Shown: positions 52,938-61,618 of the stretch, piece after piece | How positions within the stretch are numbered: the stretch's first letter is position 1 | How the letters are laid out: the number at the start of each line of letters is the position of its first letter | Origin: Bauldia sp. | GTDB taxonomy: Bacteria; Pseudomonadota; Alphaproteobacteria; Rhizobiales; Kaistiaceae | DNA: 64,000 nucleotides | Assembly: GCA_026126065.1 (NCBI GenBank) | Contig: JAHCJY010000001.1 | Coordinates: 496,001-560,000, forward strand | Direction: 5' to 3' | The notes under the pieces: generated by a model | The model's database searches: none | The model's input: only the letters and a program-made list of their open reading frames with translations | What the model was told of the DNA's origin: nothing | Position numbers and translations under genes: made by a program

Positions 52938-53456
52938 CTACCGGCACTCCTGCGCGGCTCGGTCGAGCGCGGCCGAGATGCCGCGGAGCGAGTAGGTGTC
53001 GGTGGTGTCGGTGCCGCGGGCGGAGCGGCCACGGACGGTCATGGTGATGCCGCGGCGCATGGCCACGATCAGCGCCGCCTCCTGGTCGAGGGCTTCGATC
53101 CAGGCAGTGTCGGGATAGGGCGTGGTTCGGGTGAAGAGCGTGAAGTTTTCGGTCGTGTCGATCGTTACCGAGACCGCCGAGTTGGCCTCGAGCGGATAAC
53201 CCATGATGACACTCACCTCGTTCGTGGCATCCCGTGCGGGCCAGTTCGCGACCATGAAATGGATCGGATCGCGATTGACGCCGGTCGGGGCGGTCGTCTG
53301 CGGCTGGGTCGCGGCGTAGCAGACGCGGCCGGAGGGGCCGCTGTATGTGTATACCGACCAGTCCTGGAAGGTCGCCACCCGGCTCGAGGCCTGGGCGAAG
53401 GCCGTTGTGGCCGAGATCGCGAGGATCGCGAGGGCGGCAGCGATTCGGTTCAGCAT
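52938..53456 (-). CDS. IalB-family secreted protein 1
   Basis: A 172-residue protein with a Sec signal peptide (1-22, ending AFAQ) and an invasion-associated locus B-like beta domain: ATFQDWSVYTYSGPSGRVCYAATQP, IHFMVANWP, NEVSVIMGYPL and a C-terminal DTYSLRGISAALDRA. Two Cys residues may form a disulfide. The family is named after Bartonella IalB but occurs widely in non-pathogenic alphaproteobacteria. A near paralogue lies directly upstream on the same strand. Function unknown. Confidence 0.85.
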   Translation of the reverse strand: MLNRIAAALAILAISATTAFAQASSRVATFQDWSVYTYSGPSGRVCYAATQPQTTAPTGVNRDPIHFMVANWPARDATNEVSVIMGYPLEANSAVSVTIDTTENFTLFTRTTPYPDTAWIEALDQEAALIVAMRRGITMTVRGRSARGTDTTDTYSLRGISAALDRAAQECR

Positions 53457-53517
53457 TGGCGTCCCTGTCTGCGCCGGCCGGCGGGCGGGCGCGTGTCGGT
53501 CTCGGGTGGGAGCGGCA

Positions 53518-54015
53518 TCAGGCGCATTCGCGCGCAGCCCGCTCGAGCGCGGCGGTGATGCCACGCAGGGAATAGGTGTCGGTCGTGCTGGCGCCGCGTG
53601 CCGACCGGCCGCGCACGACCATTTCCGTGCCGCGCCGCATCGCCGCGACCAGAAGGTCGTCCTCGACCCGGCTCGGCAGCCACGCTCCTTCGCCGTCGAC
53701 GAACATGGTGAAGGCCTCATCGCCGTCCACCGTGACCAGGACCTCCGAATCAGGCGCGAGCGGGTAGCCCATCTGAGCGTAGGTCTCATTGGTGCTCGTG
53801 GTCACCATGAAGAGCACTTCGCTGCGGATGCGGCCGGCCGGCTCGATCCGCGCGGTCGTCGGGCGCGAGGCGACGAAGCAGATCTTGCCCCCGGCCGACG
53901 TCAGGGCGTGAACGTCCCAATACTGGTAGTTCGCGATCGGCACGCCGTTCTGCGCGGCGGCGCCAACGGCGAAGCCGACGACGAGCGCCGCGGCGAGAGC
54001 GATCCGGGGGAGCAT
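53518..54015 (-). CDS. IalB-family secreted protein 2
   Basis: A 165-residue paralogue of the gene downstream. Signal peptide 1-22 (ending GAAAQ) is followed by YQYWDVHALTSAGGKICFVASRP, VLFMVTTSTNETYAQMGYPL, MRRGTEMVVRGRSARG and DTYSLRGITAALERAARECA. The shared TDTYSLRGI.AAL.RAA.EC end shows a tandem duplication. It is probably co-transcribed with the other copy (61 bases apart) and exported to the periplasm or surface. Function unknown. Confidence 0.85.
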   Translation of the reverse strand: MLPRIALAAALVVGFAVGAAAQNGVPIANYQYWDVHALTSAGGKICFVASRPTTARIEPAGRIRSEVLFMVTTSTNETYAQMGYPLAPDSEVLVTVDGDEAFTMFVDGEGAWLPSRVEDDLLVAAMRRGTEMVVRGRSARGASTTDTYSLRGITAALERAARECA

Positions 54016-54634
54016 CGGCGAAGAAGGTCCTGGTGTTTTGCGCCTGCCGGCCCGTGTGCGTGAGCATCCGAACCGTGTCGCCAACATGGTTACTTTTTGG
54101 TGAACGTCGGCCGATTCCAGTTACCTGGCGACGCCAGGCGCCGATCCGTGTCACGCCTCGGGGTCGCCTGCAAATGGGGCGACTTTGGGGCTTGCTCCCC
54201 GCCCTGATCGCGACGTTCGCCCCGGCTCGGCCTCGCGCGCCGGATCGTGATCTCCGGACAATCCGATTCGACCACGACGGGCAGTTGAATCGATTGTGCC
54301 GGATTCTCCGAACGCACGTTGAGGTAGAATTGCTTAAACTTTTCCGGTCACGATCAGCCTCATTGCAACTTGCGTGCGGTATCCGGTAGCGCAAGCAGGC
54401 CATTCGTCCCTGCTGCGCACCTGGAGACTAACGTGCTCTGAAGAGGAGGCAGGCAAAGATCGATCGGCCGGGTTGTTCCCAGCCCATTCAGTAATCATAC
54501 CAGATGTTCTTCGCAGCCGAGGCGACGGCAGTCTTTCAGACACCGTGGTTCGCGAAGAACGGGACTTCAGGTCCGCCGTTTGATCGGTTGGCCGAGGGGG
54601 AGTCATCTCTGGTTTCAATTTGGAGACTACCACC
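54016..54634. other. Gene-free stretch, lower GC
   Basis: About 620 bases between divergent genes with a visibly lower GC content. No gene is supported. The leader at 54613-54634 carries a GGAG ribosome site and resembles those of two nearby secreted-protein genes; the promoters should lie here but are not obvious. Confidence 0.5.
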
Positions 54635-55669
54635 ATGAGAATTCTTCTGAAGTCGATCGCCGTTGCTGCGGCGATCGCATTGGGGAGCGCCACTCCCGCC
54701 CCAGCGCAGCTCAATCTACCACTCATCGGCGATGTCGACGTCTGCGCCGACCTCCTCGGCATTCAGCTCGACATCGGCGAGTGCCCTTCCAGTGACAGCG
54801 ACGCCAACCTGCTTGACGTCTGCGCCGACCTCCTCGGCATTCAGCTCGACATCGGCGAGTGCCCGCCAAGTGGCAGTGGCAGTGGCAGCGCCACCACCCT
54901 GCTCGACGTCTGCGCCGACCTCCTGGGCATCCAGCTCGACATCGGCGAGTGCCCTCCCAGTGATAGCGACGCCAACCTTCTTGACGTCTGCGCCGACCTC
55001 CTTGGCATCCAGCTCGACATCGGCGAGTGCCCGCCCAGTAGCGGCAGCGGCGGTCTGATTGACGTCTGCGCTGACCTCCTGGGCATCCAGCTCGACATCG
55101 GCGAGTGCCCGCCCAGTGGCGGCAGCGGTGGTCTGATTGACGTCTGCCTCGACATCATCGGCATCCAGGTCGACATCGGCGATTGCCCGCCGGGTGGTGG
55201 CGGCGGCGGCGTCGACGTCTGCCCCAACCTGCCGGGCGTCCAGCTCGACATCGGCCTCTGCCCGCCCCCGGGCGGCGGCACCGATGTCTGCCCGAACATC
55301 CCCGGCGTCCAGACCAACCCGGCGGCATGCCCGCCCGGCGGTGGCGGCGGCGGTCCGTTCGGTCCCATTGGCGGCCCGAATGTCGATACGAGGCCCCTCG
55401 GTGCCATTGGTGTCCCGGGCGGCGCCCAGGCCTGCTTCTTCTCGGCGATCAACTACGGCGGCTCGTCGTTCTGCGTTGCCCGCGGCGCATCGCTCCCCGT
55501 GCTCGGCTCATGGAACAACGTGATCCGGTCGATCAACGTCCCGTCGGGCGTTACCGTGGAGGTCTGCGCCAACGAAGGGTTCGCCGGGCAGTGCACCACA
55601 CTCACGACCAGCCTGCCGCAGCTCTATGGCGGCTGGGAGGCCCAGATCTCTTCGCTCCGCGTCATGTAG
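54635..55669 (+). CDS. Secreted CX12C-repeat protein with C-terminal beta/gamma-crystallin-like domain
   Basis: A 344-residue secreted protein. Residues 1-25 are a Sec signal peptide. Residues about 35-245 hold eight repeats of 22-30 residues built on DVCADLLGIQLDIGEC (Cys-x12-Cys) joined by Ser/Gly/Pro-rich linkers; the last two change to DVCPNLPGVQ and DVCPNIPGVQ. After a Gly/Pro stretch, residues 263-344 look like a beta/gamma-crystallin domain with two Greek-key motifs (ACFFSAINYGGSSFC; VEVCANEGFAGQCTTL), a fold that often binds calcium. It could be a cell-surface or matrix protein. GGAG precedes the ATG, and a strong terminator follows. Confidence 0.8.
   Translation: MRILLKSIAVAAAIALGSATPAPAQLNLPLIGDVDVCADLLGIQLDIGECPSSDSDANLLDVCADLLGIQLDIGECPPSGSGSGSATTLLDVCADLLGIQLDIGECPPSDSDANLLDVCADLLGIQLDIGECPPSSGSGGLIDVCADLLGIQLDIGECPPSGGSGGLIDVCLDIIGIQVDIGDCPPGGGGGGVDVCPNLPGVQLDIGLCPPPGGGTDVCPNIPGVQTNPAACPPGGGGGGPFGPIGGPNVDTRPLGAIGVPGGAQACFFSAINYGGSSFCVARGASLPVLGSWNNVIRSINVPSGVTVEVCANEGFAGQCTTLTTSLPQLYGGWEAQISSLRVM
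54737..55340 (+). repeat. Tandem coding repeats within the CX12C protein gene
   Basis: Eight units of about 66-90 bases, each encoding DVC...C, occupy this stretch. The first five are very similar at DNA level (GACGTCTGCGCCGACCTCCT in each), so unit number can change by recombination; the last three have diverged. Confidence 0.85.
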
Positions 55670-55691
55670 AGCGGGATTCCTCGAACGCTGC

Positions 55692-55721
55692 AAAAGGGCC
55701 GCCCTTCGGGGCGGCCCTTTT
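55692..55721. terminator. Strong bidirectional terminator with UUCG loop
   Basis: AAAAGGGCCGCCC (55692-55704) and GGGCGGCCCTTTT (55709-55721) form a perfect 13-bp stem around a TTCG loop. A-run and T-run flank the core, so it serves both the repeat-protein gene and the convergent peptidase gene. Confidence 0.95.
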
Positions 55722-55740
55722 CGTTTGCGCGGTTGGCGCG

Positions 55741-56400
55741 TCAGCCGCCGATGTTACCGAGCAGGGCCGGGTTGCCTTGTGCCGGAGCGGGTGCGGCCGG
55801 CCATGCGATGTTTCCCGCAATCATGGTCGACCCGCTGATCGACACCCACGTGCCGGCATCCCGGTCCGACTGGCGCTTGATGTAGATGTACGGGGTGTCG
55901 GTCCAGAGACGGACCTCGTTCGACAGATTGTCGAGGATGAAGTCGCCATGGTTGGTGCGGACGGTCAGCACCGCGTGGCCCTCGCCGTTCGCCTGAAACA
56001 CCATGGTGATCAGAAGGCTGCTCAGCGGCCACCCGGCAGCGGCCAGGAGCTGGCGCTTGAGGAGGACGAAGTCCTCACAGTCGCCGGCGCCTGTCGGATA
56101 CGTCCAGAGCTCGACGAGATTGTAGAGCTGCGCATCGGTCACGGCCACGACCGACTCGTTCACGTGCCGGTTTACCGCGTCGAGCTGGGCGAAGGTCGCG
56201 TCGGTCAGGCCGACTGGCTGTGCGACGGGTGTGCGGCGGCATTCGGAGCGGTTCAGCGCGCAGAACTCGTAGTGTCCGATCGGCTGGCTCGTGATGCCGC
56301 CGGTCGCCATAGACGAACCCAGCACAGACTGGGCGAGCGCGGCGCTTGAGAAAGCAACGACGCTTGTCGCAGCTGCAAGTAGAAGGAAGGAGATGTGCAC
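55741..56400 (-). CDS. Transglutaminase-like cysteine peptidase (BTLCP family)
   Basis: A 219-residue exported protein. The catalytic triad is visible: Cys in GAGDCEDFVLLKRQLL, His in NGEGHAVLTVRT, Asp in DFILDNLSNEV. These are the marks of bacterial transglutaminase-like cysteine proteases, some of which (LapG) cleave surface adhesins. The GTG at 56400 is chosen as start: it gives a clean signal peptide (HISFLLLAAATSVVAF, ending ALAQ) and sits 8 bases after GGAG in a leader shared with the gene at 56997. An ATG 7 codons upstream is less likely. The CX12C-repeat protein encoded next to it is a possible, untested substrate. Confidence 0.85.
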   Translation of the reverse strand: MHISFLLLAAATSVVAFSSAALAQSVLGSSMATGGITSQPIGHYEFCALNRSECRRTPVAQPVGLTDATFAQLDAVNRHVNESVVAVTDAQLYNLVELWTYPTGAGDCEDFVLLKRQLLAAAGWPLSSLLITMVFQANGEGHAVLTVRTNHGDFILDNLSNEVRLWTDTPYIYIKRQSDRDAGTWVSISGSTMIAGNIAWPAAPAPAQGNPALLGNIGG

Positions 56401-56420
56401 AATCCGACTCCAATTTTCCA
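56401..56420 (-). promoter_or_regulatory. Shared leader, copy 1 (translation initiation region)
   Basis: Read on the minus strand, TGGAAAATTGGAGTCGGATT precedes a GTG start. Almost the same sequence precedes the GTG of the small HExxH gene at 57377. It contains the GGAG ribosome site. Confidence 0.6.
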
Positions 56421-56996
56421 TAAATTTGTTGGAAAACTGGATGGCATTGGCTTGAGACTAAATCGATGCTTTGTGGTAACGAAGTTTAATGGAACGTGAA
56501 TCTAATTGAACAGTCGATTGATCCATCAGTACGAGTGGAGTCAAGCCGAACGGCGAGCGATCGAGACAATTTTAGTGAATCTTTGAACGCACTGGCAGGA
56601 ATTGGTGAGATGGTGCGACAAAGCACGTCATGCGCCGAGGACTGCTCTTCGCGCGACGTGCGACATCTGCAAGATGGAAGAATGATCAGAGCCCGTGACT
56701 TCCCGCGGCCCGGTGGCTGCGATCACGTCGGGGACGACGGGGCCTGTGCGCCTGGGCGGGTATCGCCGCGGCTGCAGCAGGCGCGCGTTGCGCCGGCCGG
56801 GAGAAGCGGCTCGGGCACTTCGGATGTGGAAGCAGGAGACCGGGCACGCCGCCGGGCTCTGCCGGCCCGGGTCCTCTGCACCTGAAACGACTACGCCGCC
56901 CTCAGGGGGGCGGCGATCATCGGAATCGTCAAGGGCAGCGCGTGGTCCGCGGTGCGAGCCGCTCGGACAGGACCCGGCCCGCGACGACGTGGGCCC
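56421..56996. other. Gene-free stretch
   Basis: Open frames here show no recognisable protein pattern or ribosome site. A hairpin GCCGCCC...GGGGCGGC near 56890-56910 may terminate the small HExxH gene on the minus strand. The AT-rich part next to 56421 probably contains the peptidase promoter. Confidence 0.45.
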
Positions 56997-57377
56997 CTAG
57001 CGACCTGCGACCAGGTTGTGGTCGTGCCAGGGGGTGCCGCCCGGGTGATCCCAGCCCCAGCCGACGCAGTGCGGCATCTCGTGGAGCCGGAGGAGCTCGG
57101 CTGCCTCTGCATCGGGCAGGCCGTTCCACACGGCGATGAAGCACAGGCCGGCCGACTGCCAGGTGCAGGCGAGGATCGTCCGACCTTCGGTCGCCTCATG
57201 CGCCTCCGGCCCGCATTGCTGCTGCAGGCGCCATTGCGGCCAGTCGAACGTGACCACGGGGGCGTTCCGGGCGGCCGCAACATAGGCGGCCGGGGCGACG
57301 TCCCAGGCCCGGGCCGGGGCCGCGACAGCGAACAGCGCCGTAGCGGCGGCAGCGATCATCGCGGCAGATTTGAGCAC
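56997..57377 (-). CDS. Small secreted protein with HExxH-like motif
   Basis: A 126-residue exported protein with signal peptide 1-24 (ending ARAW region). The mature part has two Cys-containing strands and, near the C-terminus, LRLHEMPHCVGWGWDHPGG, where HEMPH matches the zincin HExxH and the following His residues could complete a metal site. Small proteins with this H-E-x-x-H-C-x-G-W pattern occur in Rhizobiales without known function. It starts at GTG behind GGAG, in the leader shared with the BTLCP gene. A protease or metal-binding role is an inference. Confidence 0.7.
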   Translation of the reverse strand: MLKSAAMIAAAATALFAVAAPARAWDVAPAAYVAAARNAPVVTFDWPQWRLQQQCGPEAHEATEGRTILACTWQSAGLCFIAVWNGLPDAEAAELLRLHEMPHCVGWGWDHPGGTPWHDHNLVAGR

Positions 57378-57396
57378 AACCAGACTCCAATTTCCA
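57378..57396 (-). promoter_or_regulatory. Shared leader, copy 2
   Basis: Minus-strand TGGAAATTGGAGTCTGGTT precedes the GTG start; it differs from copy 1 at 56401-56420 by one deletion and two substitutions. The conservation outside the ribosome site suggests common origin or a shared control element. Confidence 0.6.
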
Positions 57397-58016
57397 GAAA
57401 ATCTTATGAAAATGAAATAACAACGCGGCTGTTATTATCTGTAAAAGTGTACTGGCAAGTTTAAGTCTAATAAGACACAAGTTTTACGGACTTACGCTGA
57501 CAGGATCAGCTGCGTCGGCCGGAAGAGCGGTAAGCCGATACAAGTCAATCGGATCGATTAATCTTGTGGGAACTGAAGCCGGAAGAGCGCTACTCGCGCC
57601 TTACGAACTCCTGGCGCCGCTCGGCCTCATCGCGGACGCGCCACGCATCCGGTCCGGACGGTTCACCGCCGGCGAGGACCGTTCCCCAGGGACGCGCGAC
57701 CGGGTGGACCCGCGGCCATTGCGAGGCGATCGGGACGTGCAGGGCGGCAGGATTTGCGTGTGCATCGGAGAACCCCCTCAACCGAAAACGGTGCACGCAT
57801 AAGCTTTGGCCGCGGTGCCGTCTCGCGGAATCGGCGGTCGCCCCATGCAATAGTGACGCAGTCGCGCAAGTGGCCCTTCGTACAGGTAGCAGGTGGTCGT
57901 TCGTACAGGTGCCGATCGGGCGCGAACGGCCGCGACCGGGCGTGCCCGGTCGGTCGCCGCGAGCCGTGCGACGGGGCGGCCGGCGCTATCGGCCGGCAGT
58001 GCTGCGGGAGGTCAGT
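57397..58016. other. Gene-free stretch
   Basis: No gene is supported. The first 100 bases are AT-rich (promoter of the HExxH gene expected). A short direct repeat, TTCGTACAGGT, occurs twice near 57875-57920. Nothing else is recognised. Confidence 0.45.
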
Positions 58017-58106
58017 TCAGAGGGTGAGGTAGGGGATGGCGGCGAGCGCCGCGAGGGCGGCGGTGCCGGAGCAGAACAGCGTGAACCGGACGACGAGCCC
58101 GCGCAT
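58017..58106 (-). CDS. Tiny single-span membrane peptide (29 aa)
   Basis: An ATG at 58106 with AAGGGG about 8 bases upstream opens a 29-residue frame with basic N-terminus (RGLVVRF) and a hydrophobic helix (CSGTAALAALAAIPYL). This fits a minimal membrane peptide. It lies 97 bases downstream of the ABC exporter gene on the same strand and could be co-transcribed. No family recognised. Confidence 0.4.
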   Translation of the reverse strand: MRGLVVRFTLFCSGTAALAALAAIPYLTL

Positions 58107-58203
58107 GGAGAATCCCCTTGGAAGGAGCATGCGTGTATCGCCCGGCATGTTCGCCATTGTGCCGGAACCGTGACGCCCCACAGGATTCCCGGCCCGGCCG
58201 TCG

Positions 58204-59997
58204 TCAGGCCGTGGCTGTGTTGCTTTCCGGTACCGGTTCCGCATCCGCGAACTGGAGGCGGTGGAACCGCGCATAGGCGCCGCCGGCGGCAAGCAGTTCG
58301 CGATGGGTGCCGGCTTCGGCGATCGCGCCGTCGACCACGACGCAGATGCGGTCGGCGCCCACGATGGTCGAGAGGCGGTGTGCGACCACGATCGTCGTCC
58401 GGCCCGCCTTGAGCCGGTCGAACGCCTCCTGGACCCGCATCTCGGATTCCGCATCGAGCGCGGAGGTTGCCTCGTCGAGAAGCACGATCGGCGCGTTGCG
58501 GAGGAGGGCGCGGGCGATGGCGAGACGCTGGCGCTGGCCGCCGGAAAGATCGACGCCCTGCTCGCCGAGCGTGGTGTCGTAGCCCTGCGGCAGGGCGCGG
58601 ATGAAGCCGTCGGCCAGCGCATCCCGCGCGGCGGCTTCCACCTCGGCGTCGGTCGCGCCGAGCCGGCCGAAGCGGATGTTGTCGCGCACGGTGCCGGCAA
58701 AGAGGCGCACGTCCTGGCCGACGAGGGCGATATGGCTGCGCAGGTCCGCTACGGCGACGTCGGCGATATCCCGCCCGTCGACCCTGATGCGGCCGCCGCC
58801 AAGCTCGTGGAAGCGCTCGATGAGCGCGATGATCGTGCTCTTGCCCGCGCCGGACGGGCCGACAAGCGCGGTCGTCTTCCCGGCCTCGGCAACGAAGGAG
58901 AGGCTTTCAAAGAGCCTCTCCTCCGGCCGGTAGCGGAAGGCGACGCGGTCGAACTCGATCCGGCCCGCGGTGACCTCGAGGCGCGGCCGGCCACTGTCGT
59001 CGGGCGGCACGGGCGCATCAAGGAGCTCGTAGAGCTGGCGGACATTGGCGAGGCGGCCGGCGACGTGGACATTGAAGCGCGCGAGGCGCGCGGCCGGCTC
59101 GTAGGCGAGGAGCATCGCGGTTACGAACGCAATGAACGAGCCGGGCGTCGCGCCGGAGTGGACGACCGACCAGCCGGTCCACAGCAGGATCCCGGCAACG
59201 GCAATGCCGGCGATGCCCTCCATGATCGGTGCCGTCCGCGCCGTCATGGTCGCCACGCGGTTCGCCCGGCCCTCGACCTCGGTGATCGCGTCCTCCATCC
59301 GGCCGCGCATCGTCCCCTCGAGATTGAAGGCGCGAACCACGCGCATGCCGAGCGCCGTCTCCTGGAGTACCGAGGAGACGAGGCTGGTGAAGCGGAACTC
59401 GGCCTCGGCCGCCTGGCGCGTGCGCCGGATCAGCCGGCTGACGAGAATGATGGCGACCGGCGCGACGAGGAATACCACGAGCGACAGGACCAGGTTCTGC
59501 CACAGCATCACGCCGACAAGGACGATGAGTGTGAGGAGGTCGCGGATCGCGACATTGCCGAGCTTGTCGAGCGCATCGCGGGCTGCCGCGGTCTGGTGCA
59601 GCATGCGCGTGACGAGGTCGGCCGAATGGTTGCGGGCGAAGAAATCGAGGTCGAGCCGCAGAATCTTCTCGAACACGCGCCGCTGCAGGCGCGCGACGAT
59701 CGCGTTGCCGATCCGCGCCTGGATGACTAGGCTGACATAGTTGGCGATGCCGCGCGTGACGAACAGCGCGCCCATCAGGATCGGGACGAGGACGACGAGG
59801 TTCTCGTCGCGCGTGAAGAAGATGCCGTCGACGACGTCGCGCATCAGCCACGCGGTGCCGCCGGTGGTGACGGCGAACACGGCCATCGCGGCAATGACGA
59901 TCGCATAGCGGCCGCGGAAGTCGCGCGCGTTCTCGCCGACGAGGCGCCGCACCAGCGCAAGGTCGCCGACGGTGCGGCGGGCAGGGGGGCTGGCCAT
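58204..59997 (-). CDS. ABC exporter, fused permease-ATPase (MsbA-like)
   Basis: A 597-residue half-transporter. The N-terminal part (about 20-320) has six membrane helices of the type-IV exporter fold (VTRMLHQTAAARDALDKLGN, LLAYEPAARLARFNVHVAGRLAN). The ATPase has Walker A GPSGAGKSTII, Q-loop LVGQDVRLFAGTV, signature LSGGQRQRLAIARALL, Walker B IVLLDEATSALD, and H-loop VVAHRLSTI. Homodimers of this kind export lipid A precursors, lipids or drugs; the alphaproteobacterial MsbA-type is the closest match by pattern. A family B repeat lies upstream. Confidence 0.9.
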   Translation of the reverse strand: MASPPARRTVGDLALVRRLVGENARDFRGRYAIVIAAMAVFAVTTGGTAWLMRDVVDGIFFTRDENLVVLVPILMGALFVTRGIANYVSLVIQARIGNAIVARLQRRVFEKILRLDLDFFARNHSADLVTRMLHQTAAARDALDKLGNVAIRDLLTLIVLVGVMLWQNLVLSLVVFLVAPVAIILVSRLIRRTRQAAEAEFRFTSLVSSVLQETALGMRVVRAFNLEGTMRGRMEDAITEVEGRANRVATMTARTAPIMEGIAGIAVAGILLWTGWSVVHSGATPGSFIAFVTAMLLAYEPAARLARFNVHVAGRLANVRQLYELLDAPVPPDDSGRPRLEVTAGRIEFDRVAFRYRPEERLFESLSFVAEAGKTTALVGPSGAGKSTIIALIERFHELGGGRIRVDGRDIADVAVADLRSHIALVGQDVRLFAGTVRDNIRFGRLGATDAEVEAAARDALADGFIRALPQGYDTTLGEQGVDLSGGQRQRLAIARALLRNAPIVLLDEATSALDAESEMRVQEAFDRLKAGRTTIVVAHRLSTIVGADRICVVVDGAIAEAGTHRELLAAGGAYARFHRLQFADAEPVPESNTATA

Positions 59998-60089
59998 GCG
60001 CGTGGGTTCCGGGTCGTCTCTCAGGGTGATGGCCCGCTCTTCTGCCGCCTGTTTCGTGCCGGCCTTAGGCTCGGACGGAGTTGGATGGT

Positions 60090-60250
60090 CCTCTCCCCCC
60101 TTGAGGGGGAGAGACAGAGAGGGGGGTATGCCCCACGACGGGACGGCTTGGTGAGGGGGGGTTCCCTCGCGCTACCGCCGATGCCAGAAGACAGTCCCCA
60201 CAGCGCGCGGCTTACCCCCCTCCCGGCCTCCCCCTCAAGGGGGGAGGGGA
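60090..60250. repeat. Dispersed palindromic element, family B, copy 2
   Basis: Arms at 60090-60139 (CTCTCCCCCCTTGAGGGGGAG, GGGGGGTATGCC) and 60207-60250 (TACCCCCCTC, CCCCCTCAAGGGGGGAG) are inverted copies. They match the arms of 15151-15402, with a shorter and different centre. It fills the gap between the ABC exporter and M20 genes; no gene is seen here. Confidence 0.75.
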
Positions 60251-60308
60251 AGAAAGGCTGAAAAGCGCGCCGTCAATGGGCGTTGGAGATTCAGTCAACG
60301 ACCGCCCG

Positions 60309-61472
60309 TCACGCCGCCAGCGTTTCCTCGACGAGTTTCACCCAGTAGGTGCAGCCGAGCGGGATGATGGCGTCGTTGAAGTCGTAGGCGGCATTGTGAA
60401 GGCCGGGGGTGTCGCCGTTGCCGATGAAGATGAACGAGCCGGGCCGCGCCTCGAGCATGTAGGAGAAATCCTCCGCGCCCATCACCGGCGGCGTGTCGGT
60501 GTCCACCCGGTCGGCGCCGACGATGCGCGAGGCGACCGCGATGGTCTTCTCGGTCTCGGCGCGGTGGTTCACCGTGACGGGGTATTTTCGCTTGTAGGTG
60601 AGGTCGGCGGTCGCGCCGAAGGCGGCGGCGACGTTCTGGACGATCGCGCGTACCCGTTCCTCCACGAGGTCGCGCATCGCCGGCTGGAGCGTCCGCGCCG
60701 TGCCCTCGATCTTCACGAAGTCCGGGATGACGTTGGTGGCGGTGCCGGCGTCGAGGCGCGTGACGGAGATGACCGCGGATTCGAGCGGGTCGGCGTTCCG
60801 CGACACGACCGTCTGCAGCGCCTGGATGAGCGCCGCGGTCGCCACCACCGGATCGATGGTCTCCTGCGGGCGCGCGGCATGGCCGCCCCGGCCGCGGATG
60901 ACGATCCTGAACTCGTCCGTCGAGGCGAGGAGCGCGCCGGGACGCGTGGCGAACGTGCCCACCGGAATGCCCGGCATATTGTGCATGCCGTAGACCTCGG
61001 CGATGCCGAAACGGTCCATCATCCCGTCGTCGACCATCGCCTTGCCGCCGGCGCCGCCTTCCTCGGCCGGCTGGAAGATCACGACGGCGGTGCCGGCGAA
61101 GTTCCGCGTCTCGGCCAGGTAGCGCGCCGCGCCCAGCAGCATGGCCGTATGGCCGTCATGGCCGCAGGCGTGCATCTTGCCGGGCGTCTCGGAGGCGTAG
61201 GCCCGTCCGGACGTTTCGGTGATCGGCAGGGCGTCCATGTCGGCCCGGAGACCGATCACGCCGTTGCCGGGCTTGGCGCCGCGGATGACGCCGACCACGC
61301 CGGTCCGGCCGATGCCGGTGACCACCTCGTCGACGCCGAACTCCCGCAGCTTCTCCGCGACGATCCCGGCGGTGCGGTGGACGTCGTACAGGAGCTCCGG
61401 GTGGCGGTGGAGATCGTGCCGCCAGGCGGTGATCTCCTCATGGAAGTCCGAGATGCGGTTCAGTGCTGGCAT
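60309..61472 (-). CDS. M20 family amidohydrolase (hippurate hydrolase-like)
   Basis: A 387-residue metallo-amidohydrolase. Zinc-binding and catalytic motifs: GLRADMDALPI, ACGHDGHTAMLLGAA, IFQPAEEGGAGGKAMVDDG (catalytic Glu pair), and GAEDFSYMLEARPG. The dimerisation domain lies between about 185 and 300. It cleaves N-acyl amino acids such as hippurate, in the cytosol. Substrate uncertain. It stands alone on the minus strand, upstream of the ABC exporter gene. Confidence 0.92.
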   Translation of the reverse strand: MPALNRISDFHEEITAWRHDLHRHPELLYDVHRTAGIVAEKLREFGVDEVVTGIGRTGVVGVIRGAKPGNGVIGLRADMDALPITETSGRAYASETPGKMHACGHDGHTAMLLGAARYLAETRNFAGTAVVIFQPAEEGGAGGKAMVDDGMMDRFGIAEVYGMHNMPGIPVGTFATRPGALLASTDEFRIVIRGRGGHAARPQETIDPVVATAALIQALQTVVSRNADPLESAVISVTRLDAGTATNVIPDFVKIEGTARTLQPAMRDLVEERVRAIVQNVAAAFGATADLTYKRKYPVTVNHRAETEKTIAVASRIVGADRVDTDTPPVMGAEDFSYMLEARPGSFIFIGNGDTPGLHNAAYDFNDAIIPLGCTYWVKLVEETLAA

Positions 61473-61618
61473 GGCGAGCTCTTCGCTGGCAGGCGCGGCC
61501 GGTCACCCCTCGTTAGCACCGTTTCGCGCTCCCCGTCGCCCCTTCCGGGCCATCATCCTTCGCAAAGGAAGTTTGCGTTAGAGTGCGCGCCGATTCGTGT
61601 TTTCTGAGAGGATTTACG

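Noticed and set aside
54033..54389. Plus-strand frame of 118 codons in the low-GC gap
   Set aside because: Arg/Leu-rich, overlaps the leader of the IalB gene, no ribosome site or similarity pattern.
54841..55452. Minus-strand Pro/Gly-rich repeat frame
   Set aside because: Antisense of the CX12C repeats; the plus strand has the signal peptide, ribosome site and crystallin domain.
56496..56885. Plus-strand frame of 129 codons
   Set aside because: No ribosome site, composition shifts midway, and no recognisable domain; left as gene-free.
57564..58412. Plus-strand frame across the gap before the ABC exporter
   Set aside because: Overlaps the exporter's 3' end in antisense and has no motif or ribosome site.
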